From an uncultured Ignavibacteriales bacterium (GTDB lineage: Bacteria > Bacteroidota > Ignavibacteria > Ignavibacteriales > Ignavibacteriaceae): a stretch of 48,042 bases of DNA. The DNA lies in the NCBI GenBank assembly GCA_903929035.1, contig CAIYTF010000198.1, positions 1-48,042 on the forward strand, read 5' to 3'. Both the position numbers and the translations under genes were made by a program. Of the stretch, positions 1 to 8,827 are shown piece by piece (within the stretch, counting starts at the first letter, position 1; each line of letters starts with the position of its first letter). Under the pieces are notes generated by a model. It searched no databases. It worked only from the letters and a program-made list of their open reading frames with translations, and was not told the origin of the DNA.

Positions 1-52
1 CCGTTGGGACAAATTCTACAACAGGCTGAGTAGTTACATCAAAGGCAAATAA
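1..52 (+). CDS. 3' end of an unidentified protein gene (partial)
   Basis: In the second reading frame sixteen codons run from the window edge to a TAA at 50-52, giving a basic tail that ends ...SSYIKGK. The other two plus frames close within 35 bases with less gene-like sequence. An A-rich, gene-free stretch follows, as expected after a gene end. No family can be assigned from so few residues, and a non-coding reading is possible. Confidence 0.3.
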   Translation, partial: RWDKFYNRLSSYIKGK

Positions 53-97
53 AAAATAAAACACTATATTTTTTAATAATTTCGAATGTGTGTAACT

Positions 98-136
98 ATT
101 TAATTTATAAACAGTTAGACCGGATGATTAGTCGCA
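98..136 (+). repeat. 39-base dispersed direct repeat, copy 1
   Basis: This stretch aligns without gaps to 14439-14477, with 31 of 39 positions identical and seven of the eight differences being transitions. The shared core is AAACAGTTAG, three variable bases, GG, then TGAT(T/C)AGTCGCA. The two copies are in the same orientation and lie 14.3 kb apart, one before the stress operon and one between the IS200-type element and the GTPase genes. The bias to transitions suggests common descent. Nature unknown. Confidence 0.5.
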
Positions 137-305
137 TTATTTATTGGTTATGGATATTAAAGTTGTAAAATGGCAAAACGTGCTGAAAAAGAAAAATATT
201 ATTGCAAACTTCAAAAATTAATTATCATATTGTTTTTAACGTGACTAATCGCTATTATTTGATATTCAGTTAACAGCAATATTTAGGTATGGCGGTTTTT
301 CTGTC

Positions 306-321
306 TTGGTTATGATTTAGC
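306..321 (+). promoter_or_regulatory. Candidate sigma-54 (-24/-12) promoter for the PrkA operon
   Basis: The sequence TTGGTTATGATTTAGC has the GG and GC pairs of a -24/-12 promoter 12 bases apart (consensus TTGGCAC-N5-TTGC), but only part of the flanking consensus. Transcription would start near 333, leaving about 33 bases before the ATG at 367. In E. coli the homologous yeaGH operon is known to be sigma-54 controlled, which makes the site more believable. Confidence 0.4.
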
Positions 322-366
322 AATTAGAAATTAGATAAATATTAAATATCCTTATGGAGTTTGTTT

Positions 367-2430
367 ATGCAAAAGGATGGTAAGACGCTCGCGGTTTACT
401 TGAATGAATTGAAAACAGGGCAGCATCATTTTGAAAACGCGTTCGAATCAATCGCGCGTATGATTTTCGATAACCCTGCCGGTATTAAGCCCATAATTGT
501 CAACGGGAAAAACACCTATGATTTTATGCGGTTCCGCACAGGAAAGAAACATATTATCGGGTTATATGATGTAATCAACAATTTTGTTGCTTTCATTAAG
601 GATGCCGCTGAAAACGGGGAAAGTAAAGAGATGGCTTTCGTGCTTGTCGGGGAACCCGGCAACGGTAAAACTTTTTTTGTTGATTATCTTTCCGCTATGT
701 ATCGGGATTTTGTCAGCCTGCCGGAGAATAATAAATATACTTTCAGGTTTAAAATACCTGCATCGGCTGAAGGATACGGAAACATTCGCGAAATTGAATC
801 GCAGACTTATGAAGACCCTGTTGTACTTGCTATGAATCTTCACGAGGACATTGAAAAAAGCAAAGAAGAATTTCTTAAATACGGATTTTCTGAAGTTCAG
901 TTAGAAAAATTCTATAATAACTACCGTTCACTTGGTGCTGATTCTGAATATATACTTAATGATATCAGAGAATACTGCGATGGTGATATCAATGAAATTC
1001 TAAAGTGTATTGAAGTGGTCAGGGTACCGATAAGTTCCACGCTGGGAACTATAACGGGGAAGTATCCTGCAAAAGATAAACTAACAAGTTCCGGTGTTGA
1101 TTTGGTTGGCGAGGAGAGCATTCAACGCCTGCTGCATATCACCAATACCAATAATCCTTTCCGATTTGATTTGCGGCGCGGCGCGCTTGCCAGGGTTGGC
1201 GGAGGCGGTATTCACTTCGCCGATGAAATATTTAAAAATAAAACCGATTTGATGAAAATATACTTAGGTGTCATTCAGAATCGCGTGATTGAAATCGATG
1301 CCTTTAAATGGCCCATAGATACTTTTATAATAGCAACCAGCAATAATACGGATGTGCAGAATTACCGTATGAATGGTGAAGAAAAGCCAATACTTGATAG
1401 ATGCCGCTTTTGCTATGTTTCGCATAATACCAACTACAAACTGCAGGAGCAGCTTACCCGCTATGCGCTTGGTGAAGGCGTGAAGACCACCTTTACCGGT
1501 GAGAAACTGCATTTAGACCCGAATCTTATGTATGTAATGTCGATATTCATCACGCTTACAAGGCTTCCGCGGTTTGATGATAAACTTACCCCCATAGAGA
1601 TGATGAAACTTGCCGCCGGCGAAGTTGCGGGCGAAAAGAGTATGAAAGCTCTCGCTGAAATTGTAGAGGAGCTTGAACACGAGTCTGATACCACGAAACG
1701 GTTTGGGCAAAAAGGGCTCGGGCAGCGTGATCTCGCGCGTATTAATAATATCCTGCGCGGTTTCCCTGAAACTAACGAGGGGCAGTGTATGTTCGCGCTT
1801 GATGTGTTCAAAGCAGGTGAAGACATTATTCTTGATTATGTTCAGGACAATACCGAGCGGGCAAAGTATTTTGAAGATATGAAAATAGCCAAGGGATTAT
1901 ATAGGAAACGTATCAGAACGGAGATGTTTAACGCGTTTATGGATGAACCCGCGGCAATTACAAAAGACGTGATGATGTACGTGAATATGATTGTAGGGAT
2001 GGGGCGTTCTGATCTAGGCAGCGATAAGATTATTACTTATAAGGACCCGCAAACCGGCAAAACAATGCCGATAAAGATAGATGAACGATTTGTGAACGCG
2101 GTTGAGAATGAACTTGAAATGAAAACCTCTGAGCAAAAAGAATCTTTCCGCAGCCAAGTGCGCAAGATATACGCCCAAAAATTGCAGACAGATAAGAATT
2201 ATGATTTTATGGATAATGTCGATTTGGTTAAAGCCGTAACAGATACAAGGCTCAATTCCGATATTGCATCGGCAGGAGGTTTAGTCGGAGCTTTGGCAAA
2301 CCGTACCAATGAAGACAACGAAAAGCTTTATAACCGTATCGTTAACGCGATGACCAATAAGTTAGGATATTGCAAAACTTGTGCTGAAAAAACAATAGAG
2401 TTCTTCTGTACGCAGGATCATCAATCATAA
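367..2430 (+). CDS. prkA: PrkA/YeaG-family AAA+ serine protein kinase
   Basis: Member of the PrkA/YeaG family of AAA+ serine protein kinases linked to starvation and stress responses and, in Bacillus, to sporulation. The P-loop GEPGNGKT lies near residues 95-102, followed by long family-specific segments such as FRFDLRRGALARVGGGGIHF and the acidic motif ADEIFKN. At about 687 residues the length is close to family members. The ATG at 367 is chosen because GGAG at 356-359 is 7 bases upstream; a TTG at 361 would be too close. It is the first gene of an operon with YeaH, SpoVR and a second P-loop protein, the conserved stress module plus one gene. The family assignment is firm; substrates are unknown. 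Confidence 0.93.
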   Translation: MQKDGKTLAVYLNELKTGQHHFENAFESIARMIFDNPAGIKPIIVNGKNTYDFMRFRTGKKHIIGLYDVINNFVAFIKDAAENGESKEMAFVLVGEPGNGKTFFVDYLSAMYRDFVSLPENNKYTFRFKIPASAEGYGNIREIESQTYEDPVVLAMNLHEDIEKSKEEFLKYGFSEVQLEKFYNNYRSLGADSEYILNDIREYCDGDINEILKCIEVVRVPISSTLGTITGKYPAKDKLTSSGVDLVGEESIQRLLHITNTNNPFRFDLRRGALARVGGGGIHFADEIFKNKTDLMKIYLGVIQNRVIEIDAFKWPIDTFIIATSNNTDVQNYRMNGEEKPILDRCRFCYVSHNTNYKLQEQLTRYALGEGVKTTFTGEKLHLDPNLMYVMSIFITLTRLPRFDDKLTPIEMMKLAAGEVAGEKSMKALAEIVEELEHESDTTKRFGQKGLGQRDLARINNILRGFPETNEGQCMFALDVFKAGEDIILDYVQDNTERAKYFEDMKIAKGLYRKRIRTEMFNAFMDEPAAITKDVMMYVNMIVGMGRSDLGSDKIITYKDPQTGKTMPIKIDERFVNAVENELEMKTSEQKESFRSQVRKIYAQKLQTDKNYDFMDNVDLVKAVTDTRLNSDIASAGGLVGALANRTNEDNEKLYNRIVNAMTNKLGYCKTCAEKTIEFFCTQDHQS

Positions 2431-2453
2431 TAATGATGAATTTTGAAGTATGA

Positions 2454-3827
2454 ATGATGAAGCCGAATATGCAAGATAATATAGGCAAACCGGAAGGTAG
2501 CTCGTTTCAGCTTAGCTCAACGACCGATGATAAAGAATCGTCCATAATGAACGATTCTGATATTATGGAAGCACAAAAGAGGTGTATATTAAGACCGTTT
2601 TTGAGCTTTTACGATTACCAAGATATTAATGTAATCACGGGACTATCTCCTTTTGGCTCAGCTACCAGCAGAATATTTGACCTTGACCGCCTGCTCGAAA
2701 AGGATAAACTACGTGAAAAAGACGGATTTCCACGAAAGATAAAATTAGGAAAACTGATAAAGCCGGCTAAAAACGGCACTGATAAAACGATAATCATACC
2801 ATCGGCAACTGAAGAGAAGTTTTATCATTGGATGCGCGAACAAGATGTCGGAGAGGGAAAATCCACCGGCGGCAGCGGTGAAGGTGATGAGGGTGAAGTT
2901 ATTGGTGAACGTCAGCTCCGACCAGATGATGAAGGAGAAGGCGAGGGTGCCGGAAAAGGCGGCGCGGGAGATCACGGAATGGGTGCGGATGCTTATGAAG
3001 TAGGCAGGGTTTTGACAGAACAGTTCGAGCTTCCGAATATAAAAGAAAAGGGGAAGAAAACTTCACTGACCAAATATACTTATGATATGTCCGATAAGAA
3101 CAGGGGACACGGGCAAATCATTGATAAAAAAGCCACTTTAAAACGGGTTGTTAAATCAAACCTCGCGCTCGGAAATATCACAGGGAAGGCTGAAATTGAT
3201 TCGACAAAAATGATTATCACGCCCGGAGACAGGATTTACCGGATTCTTTCACGCGAACGTGATTATGAATCACAGGCTGTCGTGTTTTTTGTCCGCGATT
3301 ATTCAGGTTCTATGATGGGCAAACCTACCGAAGCGATTGTATCCCAGCACGTCTATATCAACAGCTGGTTAGTATTCCAATATAACCGGCAAATTAAAAG
3401 CAGGTTTATCTTGCACGATACCGAAGCGATTGAAGTACCCGACTTTTACACGTATTACAATAAAGCGGTTGCAGGGGGCACTGATGTTGCCTGCGCTTAC
3501 GCGCTAATCAATAAAATTATTGAAGACGAGAATATCGCGAGGAATTACAATGTTTATATATTCCACGGTACGGATGGCGATGACTTTGATTCTTCCGGCA
3601 CTGCCGCCATAAATGAGCTGGTAAAAATGAAGTCCTTTGCCAGCCGTATAGGAATTACTATCGCGGAAAATTCATACAATTCAAAAAATAAAACAGTTGT
3701 CGAAAATTATTTGAGAAAGTCTAAACTATTAGAAACCGCACCGGATGTCTTTCATCTGGATTCATTCAGGGCGGATGAAGCAGATGAAGAGCGAATCATT
3801 AAAAGTATTAAAATTCTCATATCCTGA
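2454..3827 (+). CDS. yeaH: YeaH/DUF444 (UPF0229) family protein with vWA domain
   Basis: UPF0229/DUF444 proteins accompany PrkA in many bacteria; YeaG and YeaH are thought to act together, but the biochemical role is unknown. The C-terminal half has a von Willebrand A fold with the metal-binding motif DYSGSM (residues 279-284), then GGTDVACAY and HGTDGDDFD. A long Gly/Glu/Asp-rich linker lies near residues 135-175 (GEGDEGE and similar), as is usual in the family. The length of 457 residues is normal. It starts 23 bases after the PrkA stop and ends 6 bases before the SpoVR start, so the genes are probably cotranscribed. Confidence 0.92.
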   Translation: MMKPNMQDNIGKPEGSSFQLSSTTDDKESSIMNDSDIMEAQKRCILRPFLSFYDYQDINVITGLSPFGSATSRIFDLDRLLEKDKLREKDGFPRKIKLGKLIKPAKNGTDKTIIIPSATEEKFYHWMREQDVGEGKSTGGSGEGDEGEVIGERQLRPDDEGEGEGAGKGGAGDHGMGADAYEVGRVLTEQFELPNIKEKGKKTSLTKYTYDMSDKNRGHGQIIDKKATLKRVVKSNLALGNITGKAEIDSTKMIITPGDRIYRILSRERDYESQAVVFFVRDYSGSMMGKPTEAIVSQHVYINSWLVFQYNRQIKSRFILHDTEAIEVPDFYTYYNKAVAGGTDVACAYALINKIIEDENIARNYNVYIFHGTDGDDFDSSGTAAINELVKMKSFASRIGITIAENSYNSKNKTVVENYLRKSKLLETAPDVFHLDSFRADEADEERIIKSIKILIS

Positions 3828-3833
3828 AATACT

Positions 3834-5474
3834 ATGGAATTAGTCAGTCAACACATCAAAAGTATAATGGAAGGCTGCAAAGAGCGGGCACTTGACGCTG
3901 GTTTGCGGTTTGACAAAGAAACACTTGAATACATAGTAACCAACACGGATATGCTGGAATTATCACCTAAAAATATGATTCCTACATTATATGATTACTG
4001 GCTGCAGGATATACAGGTTTTGCACGGGAAGGGGGAGTATGAATACTTCCCAAATAACCCTTATGAAACAGTAATCAATACACGTCCGGCAATTTCATTC
4101 TATAACGATAACAATCCGGACTGGCTGAACGTGATGATTTTTTATCACGTGTTAGGACACATAGATTTTTTTCAAAACAATCGTTTTTTTGAAAAGACTT
4201 GGGACTATGATTTCAAGCAGAAAGCGTTGACCGAAAAACGTATGATGGCACGCCTTTATTCTCAAAAAGGAAGGAAAGTTGATTATATAATAGAATTCGC
4301 CCGCGGAATCGATAATCTTTGCGGATATTTTGACTCTTTGTCGGAGGGAGGAAATTTTGACGCGCTTAATCTTCCGCCCAGAGTTGCGTATTACTTTAAT
4401 ATTTTCCTCCAGAGCGTGAAATCCGCCGGTATGAAAATGTTCTTGGAAGAGGTAGAACGCTATGATGCTATTGCCGAGAAGGACGAGAAAATCAAGGAGG
4501 ATTTGTTCTTCAATAAAATTTTATTGACAAACCCCGAGTTTGAAGAATACTTTAATAAATATACCGCTGAACATACTGTTTCCTCGAAAAGAGATTTGCT
4601 GCAGTTTATAATGGACGAGAGCAAAATGATTAATACCGCCGAAAATTCCTGGATGAAAACCGTGATAGAAATTGTTCGCGACACATCCTTATATTTCTCT
4701 CCGCAAATTAGAACAAAAACTATGAATGAAGGCTGGGCGAGTTATTGGCACGAGAAATTGTTTATGCAGGATGACCGTATTAAGGGGCACGAGGTGGCAT
4801 TCGCTCGCATAAACGCTAAAGTTACTTCAGTCAGCCGTGTTGGATTGAATCCCTACGCTATCGGATGGAGGTTGTTTATGTTCATTGAGGAAATGGCAGA
4901 GCAAGGTAAAATATCGTTCGAATATAACCGGATTGATGATATGAAGTCACGTAAAGAATTCGCCAAACCGACAGGAAAAGGCAAAGATTTTATTTTCTCT
5001 GTAAGGGAGAACTTCTGTGACTTCACGTTCCTCAACAGGTTTATTACTCAGGATTTCGTGGATAAGCACAAGTTGATGGTAGTCGGGCAGCAGGTAAATC
5101 AGCAGAGAAACACTATCGAGTATTTTGTGAAAAGCCGTAAAGCCGAAGACTATAAAAGTATGATTATTGACAGCCTGTATCACCCGCCTAAGATTCAATT
5201 CTCTGTAACAGGGGAAAACGTGCTTCATCTTGAACATAGTTTTGAGGGGAAAGAATTATACAGGGAATACATCTCCAATACACTTATTGGAATTGAATTT
5301 TTGTGGGGCAATACCGTGGAATTGGAAACCATTGAACTCGACTTGGATGAAATGAAAAAGCAGGGACAGAAATCGGGAGCGGCACAAAAGGATGTTAAGG
5401 AACAGGTCAAGCCGGTTTACGCTAAAGTGTTATACACCTCGAAATATAAAAAGATTACTAAACGAAAAATATGA
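3834..5474 (+). CDS. spoVR: SpoVR/YcgB family protein
   Basis: Homologue of Bacillus SpoVR (spore cortex formation) and E. coli YcgB. Family hallmarks are visible: FYHVLGHIDFFQNN near residue 103, MNEGWASYWHEKLF near 299, and NPYAIGWRLF near 340. The histidines and glutamates in the first two motifs look like metal ligands, though the activity is not established. The length of 546 residues is typical of the family. In many non-sporulating bacteria it is encoded with PrkA and YeaH, as here, pointing to a general stress role. Gene spacing is 6 bases upstream and 12 bases downstream. Confidence 0.93.
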   Translation: MELVSQHIKSIMEGCKERALDAGLRFDKETLEYIVTNTDMLELSPKNMIPTLYDYWLQDIQVLHGKGEYEYFPNNPYETVINTRPAISFYNDNNPDWLNVMIFYHVLGHIDFFQNNRFFEKTWDYDFKQKALTEKRMMARLYSQKGRKVDYIIEFARGIDNLCGYFDSLSEGGNFDALNLPPRVAYYFNIFLQSVKSAGMKMFLEEVERYDAIAEKDEKIKEDLFFNKILLTNPEFEEYFNKYTAEHTVSSKRDLLQFIMDESKMINTAENSWMKTVIEIVRDTSLYFSPQIRTKTMNEGWASYWHEKLFMQDDRIKGHEVAFARINAKVTSVSRVGLNPYAIGWRLFMFIEEMAEQGKISFEYNRIDDMKSRKEFAKPTGKGKDFIFSVRENFCDFTFLNRFITQDFVDKHKLMVVGQQVNQQRNTIEYFVKSRKAEDYKSMIIDSLYHPPKIQFSVTGENVLHLEHSFEGKELYREYISNTLIGIEFLWGNTVELETIELDLDEMKKQGQKSGAAQKDVKEQVKPVYAKVLYTSKYKKITKRKI

Positions 5475-5486
5475 CAGCAGTATTCT

Positions 5487-7766
5487 ATGGCCGCGAATAA
5501 AAAGATCAACGTTGATAATATATTTACTCTGCTTGATAACCGCATCGGCAAGAAAGAAGAACGAATGGTCATTCCGTTCGAGGATTTCTTAAAAAAAGCT
5601 GTTGAAAGCCCAAATCTTATTTTCCGTAACGTGTTTCAACTGTTTAGCGATATGATTTATCACTATATAACGGAGGATGACGAATACCGCGGCGACCCTG
5701 AAAATATAAATTACAAAACCATTAACTGTGACAGGCTGCTTGTAAATGATACCGATACGCCGTTCTTTGCCGATTTACCGTTAGCTAACCGCCTGTTGCA
5801 TCTGGCGGAAGCATTTAAATCCGGTTCGCAGCAAAATAAAATGTATGTTTTTATCGGACCTCAAGGGAGCGGGAAAAGTACATTTCTGAATAACCTTTTA
5901 TGGCGGCTTCAGGAGTTTACGCATTTGCCGGAAGGTATTATGTACGAGACATTCTGGCAGTTTGACGAGCGTATGCTTTCTCCTGTACTTTCTGATGTAG
6001 TGAAAGCCGCGTTAGATGATTATTATAAAACGAACAAAAAAAATCCGACTAAAGGGCATAGGCAGGTATTGAATGTTCCGTGTCCGAATCACGACCATCC
6101 TATTTTGTTAATTCCGAGAGAAAACCGCAGGGAAATTCTGGAAAATTTGCTCTCCGGCGAAATGAAAATAAAGATATTCAACAAAAAGGAATATGAATGG
6201 ATTTTCAAGGATGACCCGTGTGCTATCTGCCAGTCTTTTTTTCAGACTCTCCAAGAACGTTTAGACTCTCCATCGGCGGTATATAAAGCAATTTATGCAC
6301 GGCGGTATTATTTTAACCGGAGATTTGGAAACGGCATCAGCATCTTCAACCCGGGGGATAGAGAACCGGAAAAATTTGTTTCAACAAATGAAGCGATTCA
6401 GCACGAATTGGATATCCATTTCAGGGATAGTAATATGGTTAAATATATCTTCTCGCGGTTTGCAAAAACCAATAACGGTGTATTTGCCATAATGGATGTT
6501 AAGGGATATAATGAAAAGCGGTTCCTTGACCTGCACGGCATTATCAGCGAGGGAGTGCATAAGATTGAAGACATTGAGGAGAATGTAAATTCGATGTTCA
6601 TCGCGGTGATGAACCCTGAGGACAAAGAAAAGATAAAGATGCACGAGTCTTTCAAGGACCGCATAAAGGAAATCAATGTAAATTATAACCTGAATTATCA
6701 CGAAGAAGTGAAAATATATTTTCATTCTTTCGGCAAGCAGATACGGAACAGGTTTCTTCCCACCGTGTTAGATAACTTCGCGAAAATTATCATCAGTTCA
6801 AGGCTGCAGCTTACTTCAGATGCACTGAAGAGCTGGATTCCCGATCCGGGGAAATACAAGAAATATTGCGATGATAATTTATTGCTTCTAAAATTGAGTA
6901 TCTACAATAATAAAATACCGCGCTGGCTTTCGCAGGAAGATTATAACAGCATCACAAAAACAGTCCGTCGCAAATTTATTTCCGAATCGGAAACCGAGGG
7001 ACGTTCCGGCTTTTCCGGCAGGGAATCTGTGGCAATATTTGATGAGTTTTATAACACTGCTAAGAAAAAATATGCAGAGATCGAGGAAAATAAATCCAAA
7101 GTTCTTATAACAATGGATGACGTTAAAGAATTTTTCAATAAAAATAAACTATATAGCGACCGTGTCCCGAAAGGATTCATTGATTCTATTGTCAGGCTGT
7201 ATGATTATGATATTATTCAGCAGATAAAGGAATCGCTCTTCCACGAAAACGAGGAACGGATAAGCAGGGATATCCAAAATTATCTTTTTGCAGTGAACTA
7301 TGACATAGGCGAAAGTCTGACCAGCCCTTACACCGCCGAGAACATTGATGTTTCTGATAATTTCTTCAATATTGTTGAACAGCACCTGTTTCGGAAAAGC
7401 TTAAACCCATCTGAACGAAAAAAGCACCGTGATGAAATCGCTGCGAAATTTATCTCCAGCCTTCAGGAAATGCAGGCAAGCGGCAATAACATCGCCGAAA
7501 CAGTTGTGTATAAAGACCTGTATGAACTATATATGAAAAACCTTCGCGAAAATATCATCCGCCCGTTTATCAAGTACGCTGCGTTTGAAAGCGCGATCAA
7601 AGTATTCGGTACAGCCAAGTTTGAAGTATATGACGCTCGTACCCGCGATGAAGTGGTGTTCCTTATTAAAAACCTCGTGAGCAAATTCAGCTACACAGAG
7701 GACGGTGCCCGCCAAGTTTGCCTCTACGCGCTGCATAACAAAATTTCGGAGAAGTTTACGGATTGA
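5487..7766 (+). CDS. Second PrkA-like P-loop ATPase with a Cys/His insertion
   Basis: A 759-residue P-loop protein, last gene of the stress operon. The Walker A motif GPQGSGKST is at 124-132 and a Walker B-like strand (FAIMDVKG) is near 345. Large helical regions follow. Between them is an insertion with C199-x2-H202-x-H204 and, 40 residues on, C245-x2-C248, which could bind zinc. Its overall layout and position suggest a distant relative of PrkA, but similarity by eye is weak outside the ATPase core. It may form a mixed ring or partner with the canonical PrkA; that is inference. Calling it simply an AAA-type ATP-binding protein is safe. Confidence 0.75.
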   Translation: MAANKKINVDNIFTLLDNRIGKKEERMVIPFEDFLKKAVESPNLIFRNVFQLFSDMIYHYITEDDEYRGDPENINYKTINCDRLLVNDTDTPFFADLPLANRLLHLAEAFKSGSQQNKMYVFIGPQGSGKSTFLNNLLWRLQEFTHLPEGIMYETFWQFDERMLSPVLSDVVKAALDDYYKTNKKNPTKGHRQVLNVPCPNHDHPILLIPRENRREILENLLSGEMKIKIFNKKEYEWIFKDDPCAICQSFFQTLQERLDSPSAVYKAIYARRYYFNRRFGNGISIFNPGDREPEKFVSTNEAIQHELDIHFRDSNMVKYIFSRFAKTNNGVFAIMDVKGYNEKRFLDLHGIISEGVHKIEDIEENVNSMFIAVMNPEDKEKIKMHESFKDRIKEINVNYNLNYHEEVKIYFHSFGKQIRNRFLPTVLDNFAKIIISSRLQLTSDALKSWIPDPGKYKKYCDDNLLLLKLSIYNNKIPRWLSQEDYNSITKTVRRKFISESETEGRSGFSGRESVAIFDEFYNTAKKKYAEIEENKSKVLITMDDVKEFFNKNKLYSDRVPKGFIDSIVRLYDYDIIQQIKESLFHENEERISRDIQNYLFAVNYDIGESLTSPYTAENIDVSDNFFNIVEQHLFRKSLNPSERKKHRDEIAAKFISSLQEMQASGNNIAETVVYKDLYELYMKNLRENIIRPFIKYAAFESAIKVFGTAKFEVYDARTRDEVVFLIKNLVSKFSYTEDGARQVCLYALHNKISEKFTD

Positions 7767-7777
7767 TTAGGCATTAG

Positions 7778-7793
7778 TTGGAAGTGAATTTGC
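7778..7793 (+). promoter_or_regulatory. Candidate sigma-54 (-24/-12) promoter for the FRG-CARF genes
   Basis: TTGGAAGTGAATTTGC matches the sigma-54 consensus TTGGCAC-N5-TTGC at nine of eleven defined positions, with GG and GC exactly 12 bases apart. Transcription would begin near 7805, 50 bases before the FRG start codon. The downstream operon itself encodes a sigma-54 activator, so autoregulation is plausible. Confidence 0.5.
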
Positions 7794-7854
7794 GCCTCAG
7801 ACATTGGGTTACTTTCTTTTTGGGTATATATCACTTAGTTTGCAGGGACTAAAA

Positions 7855-8794
7855 ATGGATATGATAGTCCCAATAAATAGTCTCAATGACTTTATTTCCG
7901 AGCTCAAAAAAATACTGACAGAAAATGACGATTATTCGGTATATTTCAGAGGACAGAATAATTCATATCTAAAAAAAGAACCCATTTCTGTAACCAGTTT
8001 AATTACAAACCTGAAACCTCCTATTTATCGATATCCTCAATGGATAAAAGCGGAGGATATGATATTCAGGGATGCGATTTTAAGTAACCCTGATGAGTTT
8101 ATTTCTGAGCATTCAACTTTCGAAAAATTAGTCAAGATGCAGCATTATAAGGTACCTACCAGGTTATTGGACCTTACTACTAATGCCTTAATGGCATTGT
8201 ATTTTGCTTGTGAAGAAAGAGAAGATTAAAAAGGAATACCAAAGTGAGGATGGCTTTGTTTATGTTTTTGAAATACCGAATGAATATGTCAAATACTATG
8301 ATAGTGACACAGTTAGTGTAATTTCAAATATTGCAAGAAGACCGTACAATACAAATAGCGGCATGGATTTAACAAGTCTGACCAATTCGGAGAGAAAAGA
8401 CATTGATGCTTTTAACGATAATTTACGAATTAAGCGGTTATTGCATGAGATACAAGACGAAAAACCCTATTTTAAACCTGAAATACTTTTAGAACATCTT
8501 TCTGAAATACTTTGTGTCAAGCCGCTTATGAAAAATCGGCGAATCATTCGACAGGATGGAGCATTCCTTTTATTTGGGATAGGTAAGAAAAAAACCGAGC
8601 CCTCAAAAGTATCGGAAGAATGGGTAAAAAAAATTATAAGAGTTAATAAAAACAAAAAATCAGATATTATGAAAGATTTAGTGCTTATGGGTGTTTCAAA
8701 AGACAAGGTTTATCCTGAATTGGAACAGGTTGGTGAATATTTGAAGGAAAAATATTTGAAAACGAATAATAAGACGGATGCGAAAAATGAATAG
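7855..8794 (+). pseudogene. FRG-domain protein gene interrupted by a single-base frameshift
   Basis: FRG-domain proteins are often found in defence or toxin-like contexts; their activity is not well defined. The first part (7855-8229) carries FRG hallmarks YFRGQNN, then KMQHYKVPTRLLDLTTNALMALYF, and ends at a TAA. The continuation lies one frame later (about 8204-8794) and resumes with GFVYVFEIPNE, the strand expected directly after ALYFA in this family. Removing one base between about 8210 and 8229, for example a T in GATTAAAAAGG, would join the halves into a protein of about 310 residues. The ATG at 7855 is preceded by AGGGA at 7844-7848. It could be a true mutation, a sequencing error or, less likely, programmed frameshifting. 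The gene sits 33 bases before the CARF activator. Confidence 0.7.
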
Positions 8795-8827
8795 ATTTTT
8801 TATATTGTTAGCCGTTTTTGAGGTAAT

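Larger units (their letters stand above)
53..366. other. Intergenic region upstream of the PrkA operon
   Basis: This 314-base AT-rich stretch has no credible gene. It holds one copy of a 39-base repeat (98-136), an 8-base inverted pair GATTAGTC/GACTAATC at about 127-134 and 243-250, a word TATTATTTGATATTCA at 253-268 that recurs before the histidine kinase gene, a sigma-54-like promoter at 306-321, and the ribosome-binding site GGAG at 356-359. Confidence 0.6.

Noticed and set aside
1461-1826. Long antisense open frames inside prkA and similar ones in other genes
   Set aside because: They mirror codon bias of the real gene on the other strand, lack ribosome-binding sites and show no family motif.
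8204-8232. Programmed frameshift site in the FRG gene
   Set aside because: The required shift is +1 and there is no well-placed internal ribosome-binding-like stimulator or known slippery codon pair; a plain indel is simpler. Not excluded.
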